A DNA stretch of 64,000 nt from Dokdonella fugitiva (GCF_004342425.1 NZ_SLWQ01000004.1:162019-226018); one strand, 5' to 3'; counted from the stretch's first letter, positions 46,343-55,466 are shown. Notes: generated by a model from the sequence alone, not told the origin. Translations and numbers: made by a program.

Positions 46343-47514
46343 CAGAACGCGTTGATGCCCGTGACTTCGCGGCCGACCACGAGCTGGTGCACCGTTTCGG
46401 TGCCTTCGTAGGTGATGACCGACTCGAGGTTGAGCGCGTGGCGGATCGGGCAGTGCTCGGTCGTGATGCCGGCGCCGCCGAGGATGTCGCGGCATTCGCG
46501 CGCGATGTCGATCGCCATGCGCACGTTGTTCCACTTCGCCAGCGACACCTGCGTCGGCTGCATCACGCCCTTGTCCTTGAGGCGGCCGAGCTGCAGCGAC
46601 AGGAGCTGCGCGAGGGTGATGCGGCGCGCCATGTCCGCGAGCTTGATCTGCACCGCCTGCGTCGCCGCGATCGGGCGCTGGAACAGCGTGCGGTTCTTCG
46701 CGTATTCGGTGGTTTCGGTGAAGCAGGCGATCGCCGCGCCGATCGGGCCCCAGGTGATGCCGTAGCGCGCCTGGGTGAGGCAGCCGAGCGGGCCCTTGAG
46801 GCCCTTCACGTTGGGCAGGCGGTTCGCCTCCGGCACGCGCACGTTGTCGAAGAACAGCGCGCTCGTGACCGACGCGCGCAGGCTCATCTTCTTGTGCACT
46901 TCCTGCGCGGTGAAGCCGGGCATGCCCTTCTCGACGATGAAGCCCTGGATGCCCTCGTCGGTCTGCGCCCAGACGATCGCGATGTGCGCGAGGTTGCCGT
47001 TGGTGATCCACATCTTGGCGCCGTTGAGGATCCAGTCGGCGCCATCCTTCTTCGCGTTCGTCTTCATGTTGGCCGGATCGGAGCCGCCGTGCGGCTCGGT
47101 CAGGCCGAAGCAGCCGATCACCTTGCCGGCCGCCATCTCCGGCAGCCAGCGCTTGCGCTGCTCCTCGCTGCCGTAGGCGTAGATCGGGTACATGCACAGC
47201 GAGCTCTGTACCGAGGCGAAGCTGCGGATGCCCGAGTCACCGCGCTCGAGTTCCTGGCAGACGAGGCCGTAGCTGACGCCGTTCATGCCCGCGCAGCCGT
47301 ATTCGACCGGCAATGAGGAACCGAGCAGGCCGAGTTCGGCCATCTCCGGGATCAACTCGGTCGGGAAGCGCCCCTTGTCGAAACAGTCGCCGATGATCGG
47401 CAGCACGCGCTCGTCGGTGAAGCGCGCGACGGTGTCCTGCACCATGCGCTCTTCGTCGGACAGCATCGAACGGATGTCGTAGAGGTCGGTCGGGTTCAGC
47501 GGGGTGGCAGGCAT
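46342..47514 (-). CDS. gcdH: Glutaryl-CoA dehydrogenase
   Basis: The 390-residue acyl-CoA dehydrogenase resembles GcdH, which oxidises and decarboxylates glutaryl-CoA to crotonyl-CoA in lysine and tryptophan degradation. Evidence is the segment SGIRSFASVQSSLCMYPIYA, the FAD motif CFGLTEPHGGSDP, and the catalytic Glu context ITYEGTETVHQLVVGR. Length fits the family. It complements ALDH7 (32809-34341) in lysine catabolism. Confidence 0.93.
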   Translation of the reverse strand: MPATPLNPTDLYDIRSMLSDEERMVQDTVARFTDERVLPIIGDCFDKGRFPTELIPEMAELGLLGSSLPVEYGCAGMNGVSYGLVCQELERGDSGIRSFASVQSSLCMYPIYAYGSEEQRKRWLPEMAAGKVIGCFGLTEPHGGSDPANMKTNAKKDGADWILNGAKMWITNGNLAHIAIVWAQTDEGIQGFIVEKGMPGFTAQEVHKKMSLRASVTSALFFDNVRVPEANRLPNVKGLKGPLGCLTQARYGITWGPIGAAIACFTETTEYAKNRTLFQRPIAATQAVQIKLADMARRITLAQLLSLQLGRLKDKGVMQPTQVSLAKWNNVRMAIDIARECRDILGGAGITTEHCPIRHALNLESVITYEGTETVHQLVVGREVTGINAF

Positions 47515-47628
47515 GGCTCGGATCCGGGCGCGGGCAAAGCGCGATAGTGTAGCGGCCCGCCGCCTGCCCGGCCATGCATCCGCGCCGCGCCGTACCGCAT
47601 ACTCGGCCCCCCGAACCCGGCTACCGCC

Positions 47629-48432
47629 ATGCGCGTCCCCGTCCTCGCCTACCATTCCAACAACGTCTCCGGAAACGATTACGCGGACAACGACCACGTC
47701 GCGCTGGCCACCGACCTGCGCCTGCTCGCGCGGCTCGGCCTGCGCGTCGTGCCGCTCGCGACGGTCGTCGACGTGCTGCTCGGCGACGCGCCCGCGAGCG
47801 CGGTGGAAGGCGCCGTCGCGTTGAGCTTCGACGACGGCTCCTGGTTCGACTGGCACGACATCGACCACCCGACCTGGGGTCCGCAGCGCGGCTTCGCCGG
47901 CATCCTGCGCGATTTCGCCGCGGAAAGCGGCGCACCGGTGCACGCGACGAGCTTCGTCATCGTCTCGCCGCAAGCGCGTGCGACGCTCGATCGCACCTGC
48001 CTCGCCGGGCGCGGCTGGTGGGGCGACGAGTGGTGGCGCCCGGCCCAGGCCGAGGGCCTGCTCGCGATCGAGAGCCACGGCTGGGACCACAACCATCCGA
48101 CCTTGCCCGGCGCGACCGACCGCGCCGGCACGTTCCGCACGATCGACGACTACGACGCCGCCGACGCACAGATCCGCCAGGCCGCCGACTGGCTCGACGC
48201 CTTCCTCGCGCCGCGGCGCAGCCGGCTGTTCGCCTATCCGTACGGGGAAACCAACGACTACCTGCTGCGCGAATACCTGCCCGGCCACGCCGGCCGCCAT
48301 CGCCTGCGCGCGGCGTTCGGTACCGAGGCCGCGCCCGTCAGCCCGGGCGCGCACCGCTGGAACCTGCCGCGCTACATCGCCGGCGCCCACTGGAAGTCGC
48401 CCGGCGAACTCGAGCGCCTGCTGGCCGGCTGA
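47629..48432 (+). CDS. Polysaccharide deacetylase (NodB-fold, CE4-like)
   Basis: The 267-residue protein shows the NodB homology features LSFDDGSWFDW with the metal-binding acidic pair, ESHGWDHNHPTL with the His dyad, and the RLFAYPYGETNDYL block. It lacks a signal peptide at this start (VPVLAYHSNNVSG). CE4-type enzymes deacetylate chitin, peptidoglycan or other glycans, often with a zinc or other metal. The cytosolic look of the sequence makes its substrate uncertain. Confidence 0.85.
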   Translation: MRVPVLAYHSNNVSGNDYADNDHVALATDLRLLARLGLRVVPLATVVDVLLGDAPASAVEGAVALSFDDGSWFDWHDIDHPTWGPQRGFAGILRDFAAESGAPVHATSFVIVSPQARATLDRTCLAGRGWWGDEWWRPAQAEGLLAIESHGWDHNHPTLPGATDRAGTFRTIDDYDAADAQIRQAADWLDAFLAPRRSRLFAYPYGETNDYLLREYLPGHAGRHRLRAAFGTEAAPVSPGAHRWNLPRYIAGAHWKSPGELERLLAG

Positions 48433-48444
48433 TCGGCGCGGGGG

Positions 48445-50325
48445 TCAGCGCGCGCGTTCGAGGACGACGAGATCGATGTTGCCGATGACCGCCTGCACGT
48501 CGACACGCCAGTGCACGCGCGCGCCATCGGCGCAGGCCGCGCACAGGTACACGCGCTCGCTACCGTCGTCGTCGGCGAGGCGTGCCGGCTGGCCCCCGGC
48601 GACCACGGCATCGATCGTCATCGGTGCCGCGAGCGGCAGCCGGTTGGTCAACACGACTGCATCGCCGGCCTCGGCATCGAATTCGAACGTGGCCGGTCGC
48701 GGCGATCCCGCTGCGCTGTCCGGATCGATCTGCAGGCGACGCAGGCGCTCGGCGCGCCCGCCCTGCTCCGGTGCGATCGGCCGCACGTGCTCGTACAGCG
48801 CCATGCCGGCCACGACGCGCGCCGGCGCGACGCCGCTCGCGCGCGCCGCATGGGAACGCAGGCCGGCGAGATGGTGGTCGCCTGCGGTGCCGCCGAAGCG
48901 GAACTCCGGCCAATGGCCGCAGGCGTCGCGCACGGGCGCCGCGAACGTCGCTTCGACGACTGCCGCCAGCCGCGCATGCAGCGTCGCGGGTCGGCACAGC
49001 TCGCGCGCGATCCGGTCGATGCGCACGGCGGGATAGAACGGCACCGGCGCGGTCACGAAGGTGTCACTGCGGTCCCCGGCGTCATAGTACGGATTCGCCC
49101 CGGGCATCTGGCGCAGTTCGCGGATGTCGTGCAGGAACAGCGAATACGGCGCGACGACGATCGCGGCGTAGACACAGAGCGCGAGCGTGCCGGCGCGGCG
49201 CGCAAGGCCCGGGCGCGCGAACCAGCCGTACCAGCCGATCGCGATCGCCAGCGCGAGCGGCAGCACGCACGAGGGCACCATCCACACCGGCGTGATCGGC
49301 CGCAGCGACACGACGAAGGCAACCTGCGCGAGGAAGGCAGCGAAGGCCAGGCCGCCGACGAACCGAAGGCGCACGCCGGATGCGGGCGCGACAGCCGGCA
49401 ACCGGGCGTAACCGGCCGCGACGAAAACGAGGCACAGGCAGTAGAGCCACCAGGCGGCCTGCGCGGCGGCGAGCGGCAACGGCGTCATGAGCAGCAGCCC
49501 CCACCACGCACCGACCGCGAGCACGCCCCAGGCGACCCCGGGGATGCGGTGCAGCAGCCCGACGCCGACGTCGCCGCCAAGGTAGCCGGACAACGGCTTG
49601 AGCGCATGCTCGGTGACCGCGTCGCGGTCCAGCCAGGGCGGCAGCAGGCTGAGCAGCACGATGGACGCCGCGAGCGCCAGCCGCGCGAAGGCGGCCCTCG
49701 AACGGTGCCGCCACAGCAGGAACACGCCCGAGGCGGCGACGAACGTGACCGTGGTCGGATGCGCATGGATGCACGCGGCGCAGGCGAAGCCGTAGAGCAG
49801 CGCGTTGCGCGTCGACAGCATCACCGCACAGCGCCACGTCACCGCGGCGAGCAGCAACAGCACGAGCTCCACCAGCGCGATGTGCGAAGGGAACACCAGC
49901 CCTGCCGCCGACCAGCCGGCGACCGCGAGACCGACGACGCAGGCGAGCCCGAAACGCGTATCGACCATTCGCGCGCCGAGCCGCCAGGCCAGCGGATACT
50001 TCGATGCAGCGAGCAGCTGCACGAAGACCAGCGTGCCGGCGCTGCCCGCGCCGAGGCGTACCGGCAACGCGAGCAGGTAGAACCACCACGGCCCGAGTTC
50101 GACCATCTGGTAGATCTGCGGACCCGCGAACGGGAATGCCTCGCCGTGCGCGATCGCGCTGGCCCAGTAGAAGTCGCGCCAGAAATCCGGCACGGCCTGC
50201 GAATTGAGCGCCGCGCGGACATGGATCGCATACATCAGGGCGATGAAGGCGTACGCGGCGATGCGCCACGGATCACGCGCGCCGGGACGACGTCCGGGCA
50301 AGGAAGCGGTCTGGAACACGGGCAT
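48445..50325 (-). CDS. Large integral membrane protein, glycosyltransferase-like
   Basis: The roughly 626-residue protein has about ten transmembrane helices in the first two thirds, with FWRDFYWASAIAHGEAFPFAGP in the first loop, as in GT-C type transferases. A soluble C-terminal domain of about 170 residues includes RRLQIDPDSAAG and the segment VYLCAACADGARVHW. I do not recognise a specific family. The start is uncertain: ATG 50325 begins PVFQTASLPGR and ATG 50355 is also in frame; neither has a good ribosome site. Confidence 0.75.
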   Translation of the reverse strand: MPVFQTASLPGRRPGARDPWRIAAYAFIALMYAIHVRAALNSQAVPDFWRDFYWASAIAHGEAFPFAGPQIYQMVELGPWWFYLLALPVRLGAGSAGTLVFVQLLAASKYPLAWRLGARMVDTRFGLACVVGLAVAGWSAAGLVFPSHIALVELVLLLLAAVTWRCAVMLSTRNALLYGFACAACIHAHPTTVTFVAASGVFLLWRHRSRAAFARLALAASIVLLSLLPPWLDRDAVTEHALKPLSGYLGGDVGVGLLHRIPGVAWGVLAVGAWWGLLLMTPLPLAAAQAAWWLYCLCLVFVAAGYARLPAVAPASGVRLRFVGGLAFAAFLAQVAFVVSLRPITPVWMVPSCVLPLALAIAIGWYGWFARPGLARRAGTLALCVYAAIVVAPYSLFLHDIRELRQMPGANPYYDAGDRSDTFVTAPVPFYPAVRIDRIARELCRPATLHARLAAVVEATFAAPVRDACGHWPEFRFGGTAGDHHLAGLRSHAARASGVAPARVVAGMALYEHVRPIAPEQGGRAERLRRLQIDPDSAAGSPRPATFEFDAEAGDAVVLTNRLPLAAPMTIDAVVAGGQPARLADDDGSERVYLCAACADGARVHWRVDVQAVIGNIDLVVLERAR

Positions 50326-50423
50326 GCAGGCAAGCGGGGTGCGCGAGCCTAGCATGCACGCCTGCGTGGTGCGCCCATCGCCGTCGCGCTACAGTTCGGC
50401 GCGATCGACCGCCCGGACCCGCG

Positions 50424-50948
50424 ATGGAACACGACGCCTTGCACACGATCCCCGAACCGCTGCGCGCGTTCTTCACGATCACCGAAATCGACGACGCGCA
50501 GTTCGTCGCCGGCGACCTGTTCCGGCGCAAGTTCGCATCGGCGCCGCCACCGTCCGGACGCCACCTCGTCGCCCTCTATGGCAACCCTCGCGACGGCTTT
50601 CGCCTGGCCGGCTACTCGCACATGCGGCCGTTCGGCGACATCTACCTGTCGGGCGGCTCGTGCAGCAACGGCGAGACGATCCGCGCGATGGAACCGGCGC
50701 ACCGCGCCGCGATCGAAGCGGCCGGCGGCGTCTGGTACCTCGTGCTCAAGTACGCGTTCGCGCGCTACGCCGACTGCTGCGACGCATTCTTCGGTCATTG
50801 CGGCGACAGGCGCGCGCTGGAAGTCGCGACCGCCGCGGGTTTCGTCGATGCCGGCCACGAGCACCTGATCGTGCATTGGCACAAGCCCCTGCACGAGAAC
50901 GTCCGCCGCGCGCTCGTCGCGAAGGCGCACGCCCTCGGCCCGTTCTGA
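50424..50948 (+). CDS. Acetyltransferase-like protein with paired cysteines
   Basis: The 174-residue product has a strand-helix order compatible with a GNAT-like fold; the region GDRRALEVATAAGFVDAGHE is reminiscent of the family's C-terminal helix. It also has short Cys pairs (GGSCSNGET, ADCCDAFFGHC) of unknown meaning. I do not recognise a named family, and the acetyl-CoA loop is not convincing. It stands between a membrane transferase-like gene and a nucleotidase gene without operon linkage on the same strand. Confidence 0.65.
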   Translation: MEHDALHTIPEPLRAFFTITEIDDAQFVAGDLFRRKFASAPPPSGRHLVALYGNPRDGFRLAGYSHMRPFGDIYLSGGSCSNGETIRAMEPAHRAAIEAAGGVWYLVLKYAFARYADCCDAFFGHCGDRRALEVATAAGFVDAGHEHLIVHWHKPLHENVRRALVAKAHALGPF

Positions 50949-50961
50949 CCGCCGGCAGCGT

Positions 50962-51891
50962 TCACCCGCCCAGCCGGCGCGGCACGTGGCCGGTGGCGAC
51001 GTGCCGGCGCGCGGATTCGACGTTGGCGACCGAGTCGTCGAAGAAGATGTCGGCACCGAACGCCTCGAGGAACGGGCCCTTGGGACGACCGCCGAGGAAC
51101 AGTGCCTCGTCGATGCGCACGTCCCACTCGCGCAAGGTCAGGATCACGCGCTTGTGCGCGGGCGCGGAGCGCGCGGTCACGAGGGCGGTCCGGATCGGCG
51201 ACGCCTCGCTCGGGAAGGCCTGCTGCAGGCGATGCAGCGCATCGAGGAAGCCACGGAACGGGCCGCCGGACAGCGGCTCGCGCGCGCGCTCGGTTTCGTG
51301 CCGGTGGAACGCGTCGATGCCGGCGCTCTCGCTCACCTGTTCCGATTCGTCGCCGAACAGCACCGCGTCGCCGTCGAACGCGATGCGAAGCTGGTCGGAC
51401 TGCCGTTGCGGCGCCTTCGATGGCAGGATCGTCGCCGCAGCGATGCCCGCGCGCAGCGCCTGCGCGACGCTGTCGGGGTTCGCCGAGAGGAACAGGTCCG
51501 CGCCGAACGCATGTACGTACGGCGACGTCGGCGCGCCGCGCGTGAATGCGGCCCGCGCGATGTCGAGGCCGTAGTGCTCGATCGAATTGAAGATGCGCAG
51601 GCCGGTGTCGGCCGAGTTGCGCGACAGCAGGATCACTTCCACCCGGGGCGCCTCGGGCGCGGCCCGGTTGAGGTTGAGCAACTTCTGCACCAGCGGGAAG
51701 GCGATCCCGGGCGCGAGCAGCTCGTCCTCGCGTTCGATCTGGTGGCGCGCGAACGCGTCGACGCCTTCGCGCTCGAACAATTCGTGGCTGTCGCCGAGGT
51801 CGAACAGCGCGCGCGAGGAGATCGCGACGACGAGGTTGCCGCCCGGGGAAGCGTTCGCGTGCGCGTGGGGGCCGCCGGCGGACGGAAGCAT
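50962..51891 (-). CDS. 5'-nucleotidase (cN-I family, PF06189 type)
   Basis: The 309-residue protein matches the bacterial 5'-nucleotidase family related to cytosolic nucleotidase I. Segments are NLVVAISSRALFDLGDSHELF, VILLSRNSADTGLRIFNSI and LRIAFDGDAVLFGDESE. The ITLREWDVRIDEALFLGG segment, FLEAFGADIFFDDS and the C-terminal basic end also match. The acidic loops FDLGDS and AFDGDA fit a HAD-like phosphatase core. It would dephosphorylate nucleoside monophosphates in the cytoplasm. GGAG lies six bases upstream of the ATG at 51891. Confidence 0.83.
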   Translation of the reverse strand: MLPSAGGPHAHANASPGGNLVVAISSRALFDLGDSHELFEREGVDAFARHQIEREDELLAPGIAFPLVQKLLNLNRAAPEAPRVEVILLSRNSADTGLRIFNSIEHYGLDIARAAFTRGAPTSPYVHAFGADLFLSANPDSVAQALRAGIAAATILPSKAPQRQSDQLRIAFDGDAVLFGDESEQVSESAGIDAFHRHETERAREPLSGGPFRGFLDALHRLQQAFPSEASPIRTALVTARSAPAHKRVILTLREWDVRIDEALFLGGRPKGPFLEAFGADIFFDDSVANVESARRHVATGHVPRRLGG

Positions 51892-52024
51892 GCGTGCTCC
51901 GCTCAACGGCTGCGGCCGCCGGAGGCCGGCATCTCGGGCGTGTGCGGACCCGCGTGGCTCATGTCCTGCTCCGTGGATGGCTCGTTGCGATTGTCGGCAT
52001 CCGCATCGTGCTTGCAAGCGGTGT

Positions 52025-52648
52025 CTACATCAGCGACGGACGCAGCAACTGGCCGAAGAACGCGCCGAGCAGGCGCGGTTCGACCAGCACGGTCGCGACG
52101 ACGCCGTACGCGGCACCCCACAGGTGCGCGCTGTGGTTGACGTTGTCGCTGCGCTGGCGGTCCATGTGGATCGTATAGGCGATGTAGGCCACGGCGTAGA
52201 GGATCGCGGGCACCGGCAGCACGAACACGTAGATCGTCGTCCACGGATGCCAGAGGATGAACGCGAACAACACCGCGGAGACCGCACCGGACGCACCGAG
52301 GCTGCGATAGCCGGCATCGTCGCGATGGCGCTGCCAGCTCGGCAGCGAGGACACGACGAGGCCACCGACGTAGAACAGCAGGTAGCCGAGCACGCCCGTA
52401 TGCTGGGTGTAGAACCGCTCGATCGACGCGCCGAAGAAGTACAGAGTGATCATGTTGAACAGCAGGTGCGGCGGATCGGCATGGATCAGTCCGCAGGTCG
52501 CGAGCCGCCAGTATTCCCTGCCGCGCGTGATCGCGGGCGGCCAGAGGATGAGGCGCTGGAGCAACTGCGGATTGGAGAACGCCATGAACGACACGATGCA
52601 GGTGACGGCGATGATCGCGACGTTCACGACGGGGGTGGCGGTGGGCAT
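52025..52648 (-). CDS. Rhomboid-family intramembrane serine protease
   Basis: The 207-residue protein has six predicted transmembrane helices. The catalytic Ser is in GYRSLGASGAVSAVLF and the catalytic His is in NHSAHLWGAAYG. The HADPPHLLFNMITLYFFG loop, with the conserved His and Asn of the rhomboid fold, is also present. Rhomboids cleave transmembrane substrates within the membrane; the substrate here is unknown. It diverges from the CorA gene, 84 bases apart. Confidence 0.92.
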   Translation of the reverse strand: MPTATPVVNVAIIAVTCIVSFMAFSNPQLLQRLILWPPAITRGREYWRLATCGLIHADPPHLLFNMITLYFFGASIERFYTQHTGVLGYLLFYVGGLVVSSLPSWQRHRDDAGYRSLGASGAVSAVLFAFILWHPWTTIYVFVLPVPAILYAVAYIAYTIHMDRQRSDNVNHSAHLWGAAYGVVATVLVEPRLLGAFFGQLLRPSLM

Positions 52649-52732
52649 GCGGCAGCGCTCGACGGCGGACGGGAGTGGACGATATATGATGCCCGCGCCG
52701 CCGCGAACAAGCGCGCGAGTGGAAACCATCGC

Positions 52733-53671
52733 ATGCTGACCTGCCACGCCTCCAGCGCCGCATCGGCCACCACGACCGGCGTCGCCGGCACCGACGGCTG
52801 CTGGTTCGACCTCGTCGGCGGCGATGCGGGCGAGCGCACGCAGGTCGAAGCCGCGACCGGCCTGCGCCTGCCGGATCGCGAGCATCTCGGCGGAATCGAA
52901 CTGTCCAATCGCGTCGGCATCGCCGGCGACGTGCTGCGTCTCGGCATTCCGTATTTCAGCCCCGACGACGACGTCGCGCCGAGCCCCGTCGGCTTCGTGC
53001 TGACGCAGCGATACCTCGTCTCGCTGCGCTATGCGCCCTCGCCTGCATTCGATCTCGCCGCGGAGCGCGTCCGCGCGGCCGCAGCGGGCACCAGCACCGA
53101 CGCATTCGTCACGCTGGTGCAGTCGATCGTCGGCAGCGCCGCCGACCGCATGGAGGCCGTCGCGGCCGAGGTCGGCACCTTGTCGACGCGCATTTTCGAC
53201 AGCGGGCGGCGCAATACCGCCCTGCTGCGCTCGACGCTCGCCGAGATCGGCCGCGTGGAAACGCGCCTCGCGCGCCTGCGCCTGTCGGCGACCGGCTTGT
53301 TGCGCCTCGTGCTCGCGCTGCGCGAAGAAGCGCCGGCATGGTTCGGCAAACCCGCGCTCGCGCACCTGCACGCGGCGCAGAAGGACCTCGACGTGTTGTG
53401 CGAGTTCGACAGCCAGCTCACCGACAAGCTGCAGTTCCTGCTCGACGCCGTGCTCGGCTTCATCAACATCGACCAGAACGACGTGATCAAGATCCTCACC
53501 GTCGCCTCGGTCGTATCGATTCCGCCGGTGATCCTGGCCGGCATCTGGGGCATGAACTTCGACCGCATGCCCGAACTGCACGCGCCGCACGCCTACCCGC
53601 TCGCGCTCGTCGCGATCGCGCTGAGCATCGTGCTGCCGCTGCTCTGGTTCAAGCGGCGCAACTGGATGTAG
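52733..53671 (+). CDS. CorA-family divalent metal transporter
   Basis: The 312-residue protein has the CorA layout: a large N-terminal cytoplasmic domain with long helices, then two C-terminal transmembrane helices. The GMN selectivity motif is IWGMNFDRMPELH, after the helix ILTVASVVSIPPVILAG. CorA proteins transport Mg2+, or Zn2+/Co2+ in the ZntB branch; the ion is not decided here. The start at 52733 gives a typical short N-terminus. Confidence 0.93.
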   Translation: MLTCHASSAASATTTGVAGTDGCWFDLVGGDAGERTQVEAATGLRLPDREHLGGIELSNRVGIAGDVLRLGIPYFSPDDDVAPSPVGFVLTQRYLVSLRYAPSPAFDLAAERVRAAAAGTSTDAFVTLVQSIVGSAADRMEAVAAEVGTLSTRIFDSGRRNTALLRSTLAEIGRVETRLARLRLSATGLLRLVLALREEAPAWFGKPALAHLHAAQKDLDVLCEFDSQLTDKLQFLLDAVLGFINIDQNDVIKILTVASVVSIPPVILAGIWGMNFDRMPELHAPHAYPLALVAIALSIVLPLLWFKRRNWM

Positions 53672-53711
53672 CGGCGGTATGATCCGCGGCCCTGCCCGAC
53701 GCCGCCGATGC

Positions 53712-54593
53712 ATGCCCACGATCTCGCGCTACCTGCAACTGGACGTATTCCCGGCGACGCCGGGTGGCGGCAACCCGCTCGGCGTCGTGCTCGACGCCGA
53801 CGGGTGGAGCGACGCGCAGATGCAGCGCTTCGCCGCCTGGACCAACCTCGTCGAGACCACGTTCGTGCTGCCGCCGACGCAGGCCGGGGCGAGCTATCGC
53901 CTGCGCATCTTCACCCCGGACAAGGAAATTCCGTTCGCCGGCCATCCGACCGTGGGCAGCGCTCACGCGGTACTCGAAAGCGGCATCGCGCGCGCGACCG
54001 GCGGTCGCCTGGTGCAGGAGTGCGGCGCCGGCCTGCTGCCGATCCGTGTCGAGGACGAAGACGCCGGCCGCCGGCTGCTCGTGCGCGCGCCCGCTGCGCA
54101 CGTGCTGCGCGTGGGCGCGGAAGGCGAACCGCTGCTGCGCGACGTGCTCGGACGCGTCAGGCTCGGCGCGCTGCCGCCCGCGTTCGTCGAGGGTGGCCGG
54201 CGCTGGTGGGTGGCCGAGTTCCTCGATGAAGACGAGGTGCGCGCCTGGCGCCCCGACCACGCCGCGATCGCACGCCTCGCCCGCGCGAGCGACAGCCTCG
54301 GCCTGTGCGTATTCGCACGTTGCAACGGCGACGGCCACGAGCTCGTCGTACGCGCGTTCCCGGCCGGCGTCGGCATCGTCGAGGATCCGGCCTCCGGTGC
54401 GGCGAACGGCCTGATTGCCGCCTGGATCGCGCAGCGCGAGCCCGCAGGTCCCCTCGCCCGCGGCTATCGCGTGAGCCAGGGACGCGAGATCGGCCGCGAC
54501 GCGTCGCTGCGGGTCCGCATCGAGGGCGCGGACGTCTGGGTCGGCGGCGCAACGACGACCGTCGTCCGCGGAGAGGTGGACTGGCCGCACTGA
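53712..54593 (+). CDS. PhzF-family isomerase/epimerase-like protein
   Basis: The 293-residue protein has the diaminopimelate epimerase-like fold of the PhzF family. Signatures are YLQLDVFPATPGGGNPLGVV, the catalytic Glu region TNLVETTFVLPP, the FAGHPTVGSAHA loop and the C-terminal DPASGAANG. PhzF enzymes isomerise small molecules such as phenazine precursors; most homologues are of unknown substrate. ATG 53712 is preferred over ATG 53679 because it begins PTISRYLQLDVF. Confidence 0.9.
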   Translation: MPTISRYLQLDVFPATPGGGNPLGVVLDADGWSDAQMQRFAAWTNLVETTFVLPPTQAGASYRLRIFTPDKEIPFAGHPTVGSAHAVLESGIARATGGRLVQECGAGLLPIRVEDEDAGRRLLVRAPAAHVLRVGAEGEPLLRDVLGRVRLGALPPAFVEGGRRWWVAEFLDEDEVRAWRPDHAAIARLARASDSLGLCVFARCNGDGHELVVRAFPAGVGIVEDPASGAANGLIAAWIAQREPAGPLARGYRVSQGREIGRDASLRVRIEGADVWVGGATTTVVRGEVDWPH

Positions 54594-54696
54594 AGCGGCC
54601 TGCTCCCTGCAGGCCTGCCGCCGCGTCTGGGCTTCCGCACCCACACCGTTGCTGTGGTTTCCCGCGCCCGGGCTTCCAAGGGCAGATGCACGATGG

Positions 54697-54717
54697 ATTC
54701 CCGCTTTTCGCGGGAAT
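54697..54717. repeat. Hairpin attcccgc/gcgggaat, related REP-like element
   Basis: Eight-base stem with the five-base loop ttttc, followed by gac. The sequence recalls short dispersed palindromes in gammaproteobacterial genomes and shares its general form with the hairpins at 17827 and 34380. It lies in the 249-base gap after the PhzF gene, which holds no gene that I can support. Confidence 0.5.
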
Positions 54718-54785
54718 GACGTCGATTGGCCGCTTGCGACGCGACCCCGCGCGGCCACGTCCGGCGCCAGGGTGAACAAAGAACA

Positions 54786-54820
54786 AAGAAAAAGCCCCGG
54801 GCGTTTCCGCCCGGGGCTTT
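54786..54820 (-). terminator. Terminator for the cold-shock gene
   Basis: A 13-base perfect stem, aaagccccgggcg (54791-54803) and its complement (54808-54820), with a four-base loop is followed on the minus strand by a T-rich tract. It sits 22 bases downstream of the csp stop and may also stop transcription from the PhzF side, since the stem works on both strands. Confidence 0.9.
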
Positions 54821-54842
54821 GAAATCACGCTGGGCGGCGGGA

Positions 54843-55052
54843 TCAGATCACCTGGACCTGATCGGCCTGCATGCCCTTCTGACCCTGCACGGCAACGAAG
54901 CTCACGCGCTGGCCTTCCTGCAGCGACTTGAAACCGGTGCCCATGATCGCGCGGAAGTGCACGAACAGGTCCGGGCCGCTCTCCGGGGTAATGAAACCGA
55001 AACCCTTGGCATCATTGAACCACTTGACGGTACCGGTCTGACGATTCGACAT
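54843..55052 (-). CDS. csp: Cold-shock domain protein
   Basis: The 69-residue protein is a CspA-type single-stranded nucleic-acid binder. The RNP1 motif is KGFGFI and RNP2 is DLFVHF, within [20 protein letters not shown] and [10 protein letters not shown]. It acts as an RNA chaperone; the long leader upstream of the ATG is typical of the family. The strong terminator follows. On the minus strand the THX gene ends 228 bases upstream; the gap has a possible -10 (TATAGT, 55217-55222 on the complement). Confidence 0.96.
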   Translation of the reverse strand: MSNRQTGTVKWFNDAKGFGFITPESGPDLFVHFRAIMGTGFKSLQEGQRVSFVAVQGQKGMQADQVQVI

Positions 55053-55216
55053 CTGAAACTCCTGAAAACACGTTGAACATCGCGAGCGCGGAACTATTCC
55101 ACGTCCGAGACTGGGTTGCCGGGAGCTAGCGAGGCGAAACGATGAGCGGATCGTCTTAGGATCAACTGCATCAAAGGCCACGATTCACAGTGACCCTAGC
55201 AAACACAGTGCGCTCG

Positions 55217-55243
55217 ACTATACCCGCATTCGTTTGCGAATGC
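55217..55243 (-). promoter_or_regulatory. Possible csp promoter with overlapping inverted repeat
   Basis: TATAGT on the minus strand (complement of 55217-55222) lies about 165 bases upstream of the csp ATG. Immediately upstream is the perfect inverted repeat gcattcg/cgaatgc with loop tttg (55226-55243), in the -10 to -35 spacer. No good -35 is seen. The repeat may be an operator or, in RNA, a hairpin for the upstream THX mRNA. Confidence 0.4.
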
Positions 55244-55280
55244 TAATTCCTTGTAAAGACCCCGTTGGACGGGATTTCCG

Positions 55281-55466
55281 TCAGCCCGCCGCCTTCTTGG
55301 CCGGGGCCTTCTTCACCGGGGCGGCGGCCTTCTTGACCGCCGGCTTGGCGGTCTTGGCGACCGGCTTGGCCGCGCCGCCGGCCTTCTTCGAGGAATGCGG
55401 ACGCACGTTGCCGTAACTGCGGATGCCGATCTTGCCCTTGCGGGTCTTGCGGTCGCCCTTGCCCAT
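55281..55466 (-). CDS. 30S ribosomal protein THX-type, with Lys/Ala/Pro-rich tail
   Basis: The 61-residue basic protein begins MGKGDRKTRKGKIGIRSYGN, the THX-type signature of a small 30S-associated protein. Its C-terminal half (residues about 28-61) is a Lys/Ala/Pro-rich tail (KPVAKTAKPAVKKAAAPVKK), longer than in THX proteins of about 25-45 residues. AGGAGT precedes the ATG at 55466. Family knowledge: THX binds the 30S head in Thermus; the tail here is of unknown role, similar to histone H1-like tails. Confidence 0.85.
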   Translation of the reverse strand: MGKGDRKTRKGKIGIRSYGNVRPHSSKKAGGAAKPVAKTAKPAVKKAAAPVKKAPAKKAAG

